NCBI GenBank assembly: GCA_900548505.1
Contig: URKI01000063.1
Span: 1-11,072, forward strand
From: an uncultured Oscillibacter sp.
Lineage (GTDB): Bacteria; Bacillota; Clostridia; Oscillospirales; Oscillospiraceae
Direction of reading: 5' to 3'
Length of the DNA stretch: 11,072 bases
Part shown: positions 1 to 6,149 of the stretch, piece after piece
How the letters are laid out: every line of letters starts with the position of its first letter
Position numbering within the stretch: the stretch's first letter is position 1
Made by a program: the position numbers and the translations under genes
The notes under the pieces: generated by a model
What the model saw: the letters and a program-made list of their open reading frames with translations, nothing else
Databases searched by the model: none
Told to the model about the DNA's origin: nothing

Positions 1-1
1 C

Positions 2-250
2 ATCAAGGGCACCACCATGCGCACGCTGCTGGGACTGCGCTCGGCCTGCTTTACCTGGGAAGTGCAGGACGGGGAGCTGGTGTTTTTCGTCACGGGCTTC
101 GGCCACGGCGTGGGCATGAGCCAGTACGGCGCCAACCGCATGGCCCGGGAGGGGGCGGACTATGTGGAGATCCTGACCCACTACTATACCGGCGTCAGCG
201 TGGAGGCCTGGAGCGGCCTTGCCAGCTTTACAAATGAAGCCGAATCGTGA
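2..250 (+). CDS. SpoIID/LytB-domain protein, C-terminal 82 residues (5' end outside window)
   Basis: This is the 3' end of a gene that starts upstream of the window; the frame is open from base 2 and stops with TGA at 248-250. The translation carries the hallmark end of the SpoIID/LytB domain: an LGLRS-xCF segment (residues about 10-17 of the fragment), then GFGHGVGMSQYGANRMA, then an EILTHYYTGV segment. In Bacillus, SpoIID is a lytic transglycosylase that cleaves denuded peptidoglycan during forespore engulfment, and LytB-type relatives modify amidase activity. The protein would act outside the membrane on the cell wall. Only the C-terminal third is visible, so the catalytic Glu and any signal peptide cannot be checked. 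It could be SpoIID itself or one of the SpoIID-like paralogues common in Clostridia. The family call is firm, the exact orthologue is not. Confidence 0.9.
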   Translation: MKGTTMRTLLGLRSACFTWEVQDGELVFFVTGFGHGVGMSQYGANRMAREGADYVEILTHYYTGVSVEAWSGLASFTNEAES

Positions 251-256
251 TAAAAT
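227..256 (+). promoter_or_regulatory. Putative sigma-A promoter with extended -10 for the NodB-like gene
   Basis: A TTTACA box at 227-232 (5 of 6 to TTGACA) lies 18 bases before TAAAAT at 251-256 (5 of 6 to TATAAT). A TG at 248-249 gives an extended -10. The -35 sits inside the end of the SpoIID-type gene and the predicted start near 263 leaves a leader of about 30 bases. The secreted gene at 295 can therefore be transcribed independently of the SpoIID-type gene. This is a consensus match only; a forespore or mother-cell sigma factor was not excluded. Confidence 0.55.
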
Positions 257-294
257 AATCTATCTTATAAGCTGCAGCGAAAGGGGGCGGAGCC

Positions 295-1431
295 ATGAAA
301 CGAAGGGCGGCAGCGCTGCTGCTGGCGGTGTGGATGGCGCTGAGCCTTGTTACGCTGTCCGCGGCTGCGGGACGCAATATCTATTTTCTGGCGGTGAACG
401 ACACGGTGCTCCCGCTCAGCGACGAGACCATGCCCTTCTGGGAAAACGGATACCTCTACATCCCCAGCACGATTTTCGCGGGAGATGTGTATAAGGAGCT
501 GGAGATCGGCTATATCCCCAACCAGAGCAGGCAGCTGCTGGTGCTGTACACCGCCGGCAAATCGCTGCACTTTCCCCTGGGAGAGTCCTACGCCCAGGAC
601 ACGGACGGGAACGCCTATTACCCCGGCGCCGTGCAGCGCAACGGCATCGCCTTTGTGCCGGCGGCCCTGGTGGCGGAGTTTTTCGGACTGAGCTATGCCA
701 TCACCAATGTGACCGGGTCCGGGGCGGTGGCCGATGAGGACCGGGGATGGCTGGTATGGCTGCGCAAGGGCAGCTACAACCTGACGGCTTCTCAGTTTGC
801 CGATGCGGCGGTGCCCCAGATGCGGGCCCGGTACGATCAGTATCTCAAAAGCAAGGAGACTCAGAGCGAGGAGGTCCCCACCGTGCCGGAGGAGACGGAG
901 GAGTCTTTCCCGGGCAAGAGCGTGTATCTTTGCATCGAGGCGTCCGACGGCGCCCAGGTGGAGGCGGTGCTGGATGCGCTGGATGCCCAGGGCGCCCGGG
1001 CTGCGTTCTACTGCACGGAGTCATTTTTGCAGAAGGAGGGGGCCCTGCTGCGGCGGATGGCCGCCACGGGGCAGACCATCGGCATTCTGGCTGACGGGGC
1101 GGACCCGCTGGATCAGGTCCGCCGGAGCAACGAGGCCCTCTATGCGGCCACCTGCGGCAAGACCCGGATGGTATATTGCAAGGATGAGAGTGGCCGGAAG
1201 GCCCTGGAGCAGGCAGGCTACTGCTGCCTTGCCCCGGACCTGGACCGCTCGTCCTATGGGCTGACCGGCTCCGGCGCGGCGCAGACCCTGTTCCAGCGCG
1301 TGAGCGCCCGGCGGGGCGACACCGCCGTGTGGCTGGGCGGGAATGTGACCGCCGCGGGGACGAAGGCGTTTATCCAGAAGGCGGAACAAAGCGGCGACCG
1401 CTGCCGTGCCTTGACGGAGACAGCGGCGTAA
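295..1431 (+). CDS. Secreted protein with copper-amine-oxidase-N-like region and degenerate NodB (polysaccharide deacetylase-like) domain
   Basis: A 378-residue exported protein. The start is fixed by AAGGGGG at 281-287, seven bases before ATG. Residues 1-24 are a signal peptide (Lys-Arg-Arg, a hydrophobic run, AAA at 23-25). Residues about 28-137 resemble the copper amine oxidase N-terminal / stalk type domain (alternating beta strands, YLYIPSTIF and GIAFVPAALVAEFFGL). A charged linker rich in Glu and Pro covers about 185-207. From about 209 the order of segments follows the NodB fold: SVYLCIEASDG where VYLTFDDGP is expected, ARAAFYCTESF for the KATFF strand, GQTIGILADG for GHEIGNHT, and VWLGGN for the LLHD strand. 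The metal-binding Asp-Asp and His residues of active deacetylases are absent, so the domain is predicted not to deacetylate and may bind a glycan or protein instead. The NodB relation is inferred from motif order only. Confidence 0.75.
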   Translation: MKRRAAALLLAVWMALSLVTLSAAAGRNIYFLAVNDTVLPLSDETMPFWENGYLYIPSTIFAGDVYKELEIGYIPNQSRQLLVLYTAGKSLHFPLGESYAQDTDGNAYYPGAVQRNGIAFVPAALVAEFFGLSYAITNVTGSGAVADEDRGWLVWLRKGSYNLTASQFADAAVPQMRARYDQYLKSKETQSEEVPTVPEETEESFPGKSVYLCIEASDGAQVEAVLDALDAQGARAAFYCTESFLQKEGALLRRMAATGQTIGILADGADPLDQVRRSNEALYAATCGKTRMVYCKDESGRKALEQAGYCCLAPDLDRSSYGLTGSGAAQTLFQRVSARRGDTAVWLGGNVTAAGTKAFIQKAEQSGDRCRALTETAA

Positions 1432-1452
1432 GGCGGCGAATTTACAGAAAAT

Positions 1453-1482
1453 TCAACACACCTGACAGCACTGCGGTATAAT
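1453..1482 (+). promoter_or_regulatory. Putative promoter of the two-component / HtrA operon
   Basis: A perfect TATAAT at 1477-1482 lies 18 bases after a weak -35 (TCAACA, 1453-1458, 4 of 6). Transcription would begin near 1489 and leave a leader of about 130 bases. The weak -35 and the TTTACA / TTCAACA / CTGACA copies over 1441-1467 fit a promoter helped by an activator of the OmpR/PhoB type, possibly the regulator encoded next. This is inference from motif matches. Confidence 0.5.
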
Positions 1483-1528
1483 AGTCATAAAAGGCTAGTA
1501 TCATTTGATTTGAGCCGTTTTTCCCGCC

Positions 1529-1580
1529 CCCTGCGGGACAGCCGGACGCGGCATGGTACCATTCCGGCTTGCCGTCAGGG
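1529..1580 (+). promoter_or_regulatory. Large imperfect hairpin in the leader of the response-regulator operon
   Basis: CCCTG at 1529-1533 pairs with CAGGG at 1576-1580, and AGCCGGA at 1540-1546 pairs perfectly with TCCGGCT at 1563-1569, with a partly paired internal loop between. The apical loop contains the 10-base palindrome ATGGTACCAT at 1553-1562. A competing small hairpin (CCCGC 1523-1527 with GCGGG 1533-1537) overlaps the left arm. There is no T-run after it, so it is not a standard intrinsic terminator, and it matches no riboswitch class I recognise. The ribosome site GGAGGG at 1610-1615 lies 30 bases downstream. Confidence 0.5.
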
Positions 1581-1621
1581 GATAAGGGAAACAACGAAAC
1601 GTAAGAATTGGAGGGAGCGCC

Positions 1622-2335
1622 ATGGGCCGCAACATTCTTGTGGTTGAGGACGACCGCAATATCTCGGATCTGATCCAGATGTATCTTTTGAAAGAGGGCT
1701 TCGATGTGCGCACCGCCGCCGACGGCGGACGTGCCATTGAGGAGTTCCAGAAGGAGGCGCCGGATCTGATCCTGCTGGACATCATGCTGCCGGTCATGGA
1801 CGGATGGAGCGTGTGCGCCAAGGTCCGGGAGACCAGCAAGGTGCCTATTATCATGCTCACGGCCAAGAGCGAGGTCTTCGACCGCATCCAGGGCCTGGAG
1901 ATGGGCGCGGACGACTATATCGTCAAGCCCTTTGAGATGAAGGAGCTCATCGCCCGCATCAACGCGGTGCTGCGGCGCACGGAGATCCCCAACGACACGT
2001 CGAAAAAGCTGGTGTTCGACAAACTGGTCATCAATCTGGACTCCTATGAGCTGATCGTGGACGGCAAGAAGATCGATACGCCGCCCAAGGAGCTGGAGCT
2101 TTTGTACCATCTGGCCTCCACCCCCAACCGGGTCTACACCCGCAACCAGCTTCTGGACGAGGTGTGGGGCTTCGACTACTTCGGTGACAGCCGGACCGTG
2201 GACGTGCATATCAAGCGCCTGCGGGAAAAGGTGGAAAACGTGTCCGATCAGTGGGCATTGAAGACCGTTTGGGGCGTGGGCTATAAATTTGAGCTGCTGG
2301 GCGGCGGACAGGCGGAAAAGGGCGCAAAAGCATGA
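1622..2335 (+). CDS. OmpR/PhoB-family response regulator
   Basis: A 237-residue DNA-binding response regulator, the usual length for the family. The start is set by TTGGAGGG at 1608-1615. The receiver domain (residues 3-118) has the acidic pair D10-D11, phosphoacceptor D53 in LLDIMLP, switch residue T80 and K102 in the VKPF motif, so it should be phosphorylated normally. Residues about 128-226 form the winged-helix effector domain (PPKELELLYHLA, the recognition-helix segment SRTVDVHIKRLREKV, and the wing WGVGYKFEL). The partner is the kinase encoded next, whose ATG overlaps this stop codon in ATGA (2332-2335), indicating translational coupling. The likely target is its own promoter and so the downstream protease. 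It resembles WalR/PhoP/CssR-type regulators; which stimulus it answers to cannot be read from the sequence. Confidence 0.95.
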   Translation: MGRNILVVEDDRNISDLIQMYLLKEGFDVRTAADGGRAIEEFQKEAPDLILLDIMLPVMDGWSVCAKVRETSKVPIIMLTAKSEVFDRIQGLEMGADDYIVKPFEMKELIARINAVLRRTEIPNDTSKKLVFDKLVINLDSYELIVDGKKIDTPPKELELLYHLASTPNRVYTRNQLLDEVWGFDYFGDSRTVDVHIKRLREKVENVSDQWALKTVWGVGYKFELLGGGQAEKGAKA

Positions 2336-3786
2336 AAAAGCTGCGCAGCCAATTCCAGGGGCTTTACTGGCGGCAGCTGTCGCTCACCGTGGGCATGGTG
2401 ATGCTGACGCTGTTTTTGCTGGGTACGTCGTTTTTTTCCCTGAGCTACAATTATGCAAAAAACCAGAAAAGCGAAGAGCTTTTGACCAAGGCCCGGGTCA
2501 TGGGCCAGCTGTCCGTCAGCTATCTGGAAAACGGACGGTATCTGGATATGGAGGTGCTGCAAAGCGACCCGGATTTCCGGCAGCTGGCCTCCTTTGCCGC
2601 CACCGTGTCGGATGTGCATTTCATGATCTGCGACAAGGAGGGCCACGTACTGCTTACCACGGACAAGAGCCTGGAGGGCCGGGTGGTCACCATGCCGGAG
2701 AGCATGACCCGGGAGATCGTGGAGGACGGCTCCACCTCCCGGCGGGATGATCTGAACGGACTGTATGATACCAACCGGTTCGTGGTGGGCGTTCCCGCCG
2801 TGAGCCCGGAGACCCAGGAGATCGTGGGCGTGGTGTACGGCGTCTCCTCCACGGATTCGCTGGATTCCATGTGGCAGGGCTTCATCGGATTGTTCTTCAT
2901 GACGGCCTTCGTGGTGCTGATGATCTCCTTCATGGCCTCCTCCGTCACCACCATGCGGCAGGTGCAGCCCATCCGGGAGATGGTGCAGGCCACCCGCCGC
3001 TACGCCGAGGGCGACTTTGATATCCGCATGTACGACTATGGCCGGAAGGACGAGATCGGCGAGCTGGCTGCCTCGTTCAACGCCATGGCCGAGTCCCTCC
3101 AGCAGACGGAACGCCAGCGCCGGGAGTTTATCGCCAACATCTCCCATGAGCTGAAGACCCCCATGACCACCATCGCCGGCTATACGGACGGCATCCTGGA
3201 CGGCACCATTGCCCCGGAGAACGAGCGGCAGTACCTGCAGATCATCTCTGACGAGAGCCGGCGCCTGAGCCGCCTGGTGCGGCGGATGCTGGATGTGAGC
3301 CAACTGCAGGCCATCGACCCCCTCAAGGGCGGCAACCACTTCGACGTGTGCGAGAGCATGCGGCGGGTGCTGATATCCATGGAGAAAAAGATCACCGACC
3401 GGCATCTGGACGTGGAAGCGGACATCCCCGACGAGCCCATCCTGGTGCTGGGGGACAACGACCTCATCACCCAGGTGATCTACAATTTGTTGGAAAATGC
3501 TACCAAGTTTGCCCGACAGGGCTCCACGCTCTATCTGGGCGTGACCACGCTGGACGGAAAGGCCAGGGTGACGGTGCGCAATGTAGGCGACACCATCTCC
3601 GCGGAGGAGCTGCCGCTGCTTTTTGAGCGGTTCCACAAAAGCGACAAGTCCCGCAGCGAGGACAAGGACGGCGTGGGCCTGGGCCTTTACATCGTAAAGA
3701 CCATTTTGGAACAGCACCACGAAAAGATCAATGTGACCAGCGAGAACGGGGTGACCACCTTTACGTTCTCCCTGGCCACGGAATGA
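2332..3786 (+). CDS. Membrane sensor histidine kinase
   Basis: A 484-residue kinase with the common two-helix architecture: transmembrane segment 1 at about 16-38, an extracellular sensor region of about 140 residues (41-180), transmembrane segment 2 at about 182-203, a HAMP linker (about 204-258, containing PIREMVQATRRYAEGDFD), and the dimerisation helix with phosphoacceptor H272 in FIANISHELKTPMTTIAGY. The ATPase domain has the N box (N385, NLLENATKF), an F box (FERFHKSDKS, 431-440) and a G2 box (GVGLGLYIV, 447-455). The G1 box reads RNVGDTIS rather than DxGxG, so Asn417 stands where Asp usually contacts adenine; similar variants occur in working kinases. There is no PAS domain, unlike WalK of Bacillus. 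The extracellular part has the spacing of a PAS-like (sCache/PDC) fold, but I cannot confirm that. It is translationally coupled to the regulator upstream. Confidence 0.94.
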   Translation: MKKLRSQFQGLYWRQLSLTVGMVMLTLFLLGTSFFSLSYNYAKNQKSEELLTKARVMGQLSVSYLENGRYLDMEVLQSDPDFRQLASFAATVSDVHFMICDKEGHVLLTTDKSLEGRVVTMPESMTREIVEDGSTSRRDDLNGLYDTNRFVVGVPAVSPETQEIVGVVYGVSSTDSLDSMWQGFIGLFFMTAFVVLMISFMASSVTTMRQVQPIREMVQATRRYAEGDFDIRMYDYGRKDEIGELAASFNAMAESLQQTERQRREFIANISHELKTPMTTIAGYTDGILDGTIAPENERQYLQIISDESRRLSRLVRRMLDVSQLQAIDPLKGGNHFDVCESMRRVLISMEKKITDRHLDVEADIPDEPILVLGDNDLITQVIYNLLENATKFARQGSTLYLGVTTLDGKARVTVRNVGDTISAEELPLLFERFHKSDKSRSEDKDGVGLGLYIVKTILEQHHEKINVTSENGVTTFTFSLATE

Positions 3787-3793
3787 GGGATAC

Positions 3794-5095
3794 ATGGAGT
3801 TAGAAAAGTGTACCGGCGGCGAGCCCACCGAGGTGGTGGAGGTCTACCGCCAGGGCTGTGTAGGAGAAGTGGTGGAGGCCTATACCCGGCCGCTGCCGCC
3901 GGGCATGATGCCGCCCAGCATTTTGGACCGGCTCCGGGCGGAGGCGGAGGAGGACCGGCGGCACCGCCGCTCCAAGCGCGGGCTGTGGATCTTCCTGGGC
4001 TGCTGCGGCCTGGTGGCCGTGCTGACGGCCGCGGCAGTTTTTTGGCCCTGGCGGGAGTCGGAGCGGCAGGACAAGTTCCAGTATTATTTTGAAGAGGAGA
4101 CGGACCAGGCGCCCCAGGAGATCTCCATTCCCGGCTACCCCTATGGACAGGGAGCCGTGCTGGAGGTGGAGACGGACCACGGCCCCGAGCTGACCGCTCA
4201 GGAGATCTACCAGCAGGTGAACCCCTCGGTGGTGACGGTCATGGCCCAGCTGGGAGAGCAGGAGGCCTCCGTGGGAACGGGTGTGATCTTCAGCTCCGAC
4301 GGCTATATCCTCACCAACTATCACGTGCTGGAGGGCGGCAGCGCCTGCACGGTGTACCTCTATAACGACCATGCCTACGAGGCATGGTATGTGGCCGGAG
4401 ACGCAGAGAGCGACCTGGCTGTTTTGAAGGTGGACCAGACGGAACTGCCGGCGGCCCAGTTCGGAGATTCCGAGCATCTGACCGTGGGCGATACGGTGTA
4501 CGCCATCGGCAATCCCCTGGGCTATGAGCTGCGGGGCACGCTGACGGACGGCATCGTCTCCGCCATCAACCGGGACGTGTGGGTGGACGGGCGCACCATG
4601 AACCTGATCCAGACCAACGCGGCCCTCAACTCGGGCAACTCCGGCGGCCCGCTCATCAATGCCTACGGGCAGGTGGTGGGTATCAACACCGTGAAAATGA
4701 GCTCTTCCTACTCCAGCGTGGAGGGACTGGGCTTTGCCATCCCCTCCGCCACCATCCGCCGCCTGGTCAACGACCTTCTGACCTGCGGTGAGATCTTGCC
4801 GGAGCCGGTGCTGGGCATTACAGTGCTTTCTCTGGGCACCCGGCTGGGCGAGGACCTTTGGGGCGTGGAGGTACAGAGCGTGACGCCGGACTCCGCCGCC
4901 GACCTGGCCGGCGTGCAGGAGGGCGACTATGTGGTCGCCGCCGGCGGCATCGACATTTCCTCCAGCGCAGATCTGCTGCGGGCACGGCGCCAGTACCATG
5001 TGGGAGATGAAATGCCCATGACTATCTGGCGGGACGGTACGCTCATGGAGGTCACGCTGATGCTCAATGAGGCTGCCACGTCTGAAACACAATAA
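3794..5095 (+). CDS. Membrane-anchored HtrA/DegP-type trypsin-like serine protease with PDZ domain
   Basis: A 433-residue S1C-family protease. GAGGGA at 3785-3790 overlaps the kinase stop codon and sits just before ATG, so the gene belongs to the same operon. Residues 1-62 are a cytoplasmic, charged tail with two related stretches, EVVEVY (13-18) and EVVEAY (25-30). One transmembrane helix (about 63-84) anchors the protein with the protease outside. The catalytic triad is complete: H177 (TNYHVLE), D207 (ESDLAVLKV) and S283 (NSGNSGGPLIN). A single PDZ domain covers about 337-425 (GVEVQSVTPDSAADLAGVQEGDYVVAAGG). HtrA proteins degrade or refold misfolded exported proteins. Co-transcription with a two-component pair recalls CssRS with HtrA/HtrB in Bacillus, so a role in envelope or secretion stress is inferred. 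The family assignment is certain and the regulation is not shown. Confidence 0.95.
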   Translation: MELEKCTGGEPTEVVEVYRQGCVGEVVEAYTRPLPPGMMPPSILDRLRAEAEEDRRHRRSKRGLWIFLGCCGLVAVLTAAAVFWPWRESERQDKFQYYFEEETDQAPQEISIPGYPYGQGAVLEVETDHGPELTAQEIYQQVNPSVVTVMAQLGEQEASVGTGVIFSSDGYILTNYHVLEGGSACTVYLYNDHAYEAWYVAGDAESDLAVLKVDQTELPAAQFGDSEHLTVGDTVYAIGNPLGYELRGTLTDGIVSAINRDVWVDGRTMNLIQTNAALNSGNSGGPLINAYGQVVGINTVKMSSSYSSVEGLGFAIPSATIRRLVNDLLTCGEILPEPVLGITVLSLGTRLGEDLWGVEVQSVTPDSAADLAGVQEGDYVVAAGGIDISSSADLLRARRQYHVGDEMPMTIWRDGTLMEVTLMLNEAATSETQ

Positions 5096-5135
5096 AAAAA
5101 CAGGGAGTGAACCGTTCACTCCCTGTTTTTCTTTT
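5094..5135. terminator. Bidirectional intrinsic terminator between converging units
   Basis: An 11-base perfect stem, CAGGGAGTGAA (5101-5111) with TTCACTCCCTG (5115-5125) and a CCG loop, is followed on the plus strand by TTTTTCTTTTT (5126-5136) and preceded by seven A residues (5094-5100), which become the U-tract on the minus strand. It serves the HtrA gene (stop at 5095) and the TSUP pair, whose last gene stops at 5116-5118 inside the right arm. Both transcripts can stop here. Confidence 0.92.
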
Positions 5136-5487
5136 TGGGCCACAGCAGCATGGCGGCGGAGAGGAGCAGGTAGACGCCGAAGGGGCGGCGCAGGACCTCC
5201 ACGTCCACCGCGGTGGCTGTCCAGGCGCCCAGGGCCGCCGCTGCCGCCGCCCAGGGCGCCGCTGTCTTTACCGTGGGAAGATCCAGCTGCCCGGCCCGCC
5301 AGTGGCACAGCAGAGCCGAGGCGGCAGTGGGCAAAAAGAAAAGGAGGTTCACCCCCTGGGCCGTCCGCTGGTCCACCCCCAGCAGCAGCGTCATCATGAG
5401 AAGCAGCAGCGTCCCGCCGCCCACGCCCCAGGCGGAGAGAATGCCGGCGCCGAACGCGCACAAAAATGGGAGGAGCCAGTCCGTCAC
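5116..5487 (-). CDS. TauE/SafE (TSUP) family permease, C-terminal half-size subunit
   Basis: A 123-residue, very hydrophobic protein with about four membrane segments. The start is GTG at 5487-5485 in the overlap GTGA with the stop of the upstream half (5486-5484); GGAGGGAGG lies about nine bases before it. No ATG in this frame fits a ribosome site. Near the N-terminus the glycine-rich TSUP signature appears (GAGILSAWGVGGGTLLLL, residues 13-30), as it does in the partner gene. Full-length TSUP proteins are about 250 residues with two such repeats and export or import anions such as sulfite, sulfoacetate or other small organic acids across the membrane; here one repeat is encoded per gene. The two products probably pair to make one transporter. 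The C-terminal tail KKKNRE is cationic and should lie in the cytoplasm. The substrate is unknown. Confidence 0.85.
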   Translation of the reverse strand: MTDWLLPFLCAFGAGILSAWGVGGGTLLLLMMTLLLGVDQRTAQGVNLLFFLPTAASALLCHWRAGQLDLPTVKTAAPWAAAAAALGAWTATAVDVEVLRRPFGVYLLLSAAMLLWPKKKNRE

Positions 5488-5834
5488 AGCAGATACCTCC
5501 CTCCGGCATAGAGCAAAAAGGCGGCAAAGAGCCAGCGCAGATACCGGACGCGGACCTTTCCGTAGAGCTTCCCGCCTGCAAAGCCGCCGGCGAAGCCTCC
5601 GGCAAGATAGGGCGCCGCCGTCTCCAACGAGACCCCGCCCCGGGTAAGGTACACTACGGCGGACACGGCGCACACCGGGAAGATCACCGCCACGCAGGTG
5701 GCGTACAGCCGGCGCGGCGGCAGATGGCCCCAGCGGCTGAGCACCGGCAGCAGCACCATGCCGCCGCCTCCGCCGAAGAGGCCGTTTGCAGCGCCCGCGG
5801 CGGCGCCTGCCAGACGGGTGACCCATCTGCCCAT
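5484..5834 (-). CDS. TauE/SafE (TSUP) family permease, N-terminal half-size subunit
   Basis: A 116-residue hydrophobic protein. ATG at 5834-5832 is chosen because GGGAGGAGG (5850-5842 region) stands about seven bases upstream; the frame stays open for 38 more codons, but those lack membrane character and run through a GC-rich hairpin. The first segment contains the TSUP motif GAANGLFGGGGGMVLLPVL (residues 14-32), followed by a basic loop (RRLYATCVAV), a second and third hydrophobic segment (about 45-63 and 71-90) and a final one (100-113). This equals the first repeat of a normal TSUP transporter. It is translationally coupled to the second half by a four-base overlap, which favours a 1:1 complex in the membrane. 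A full-length gene broken by a frameshift was considered, but both halves have their own ribosome site and a proper start, so two genes are more likely. Confidence 0.83.
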   Translation of the reverse strand: MGRWVTRLAGAAAGAANGLFGGGGGMVLLPVLSRWGHLPPRRLYATCVAVIFPVCAVSAVVYLTRGGVSLETAAPYLAGGFAGGFAGGKLYGKVRVRYLRWLFAAFLLYAGGRYLL

Positions 5835-5885
5835 ACAAGCGCCTCCTCCCGTGGTGATGGTAGTATGTACGGTATGTAGAGAGGG

Positions 5886-5909
5886 CCGGGGGGAGCGCAC
5901 TCCCCCCGG
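5886..5909. other. Perfect GC-rich hairpin between DUF1540 gene and TSUP pair
   Basis: CCGGGGGGAG at 5886-5895 pairs perfectly with CTCCCCCCGG at 5900-5909 around a CGCA tetraloop. It lies directly after the DUF1540 stop (5917-5915, minus strand). There is no T-run on either side, so it is not a classic intrinsic terminator; it may stall polymerase, protect a 3' end or be a processing site. Confidence 0.6.
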
Positions 5910-5914
5910 AGGGA

Positions 5915-6085
5915 TCATTTCATGCGGAAGCTCTGGCAGTCGGTGCACTCTGCCTGGGTGGGGTTGGCCTCATGGGTGCCGATCTGAATGGTGGGCAGGC
6001 CGCAGTACTGGGCGTCCTGGCAGTGGTAGGCGCAGTTGCTCACGGAGCACTTGATGCTCTGGTTAGGCTTGCAATCCTTGTTCAT
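5915..6085 (-). CDS. DUF1540 cysteine-rich small protein
   Basis: A 56-residue protein. ATG at 6085-6083 follows AGGAGG (6099-6094) by eight bases; an upstream extension of 25 codons in frame has no ribosome site and runs into the preceding promoter region, so it is left out. Seven cysteines (5, 13, 18, 22, 28, 47, 50) include the DUF1540 pattern IKCSVSNCAYHC ... YCGLPTIQIGTHEA ... AECTDCQSF. The spacing suggests a small metal- or zinc-binding fold. The protein has no signal peptide or membrane segment and should be cytoplasmic. DUF1540 proteins are widespread in spore-forming Clostridia and have no known role. It is followed by the GC-rich hairpin and the TSUP genes on the same strand, and could be co-transcribed with them. 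Confidence 0.88.
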   Translation of the reverse strand: MNKDCKPNQSIKCSVSNCAYHCQDAQYCGLPTIQIGTHEANPTQAECTDCQSFRMK

Positions 6086-6149
6086 AGAAACATCCTCCTG
6101 CAAGATGATTTTGGCTTTCGCCGCAGGTAGTATGTGCTGCCGCCGGCCG

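Noticed and set aside
1423..1460. Terminator after the NodB-like gene
   Set aside because: No stem-loop followed by a T-run is visible between the stop at 1431 and the promoter region at 1441.
2281..3828. 515-residue minus-strand open frame opposite the histidine kinase
   Set aside because: Antisense shadow of a gene with a complete set of kinase motifs; the translation is His/Gly-rich low-complexity text without domains.
3800..5605. 601-residue minus-strand open frame opposite the HtrA protease
   Set aside because: It runs across the bidirectional terminator and the TSUP gene end, and shows no motif or ribosome site.
5863..5878. GTATGTA direct repeat pair, nine bases apart, before the TSUP genes
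   Set aside because: Only seven bases long, close to expectation by chance, and not placed on a recognisable promoter.
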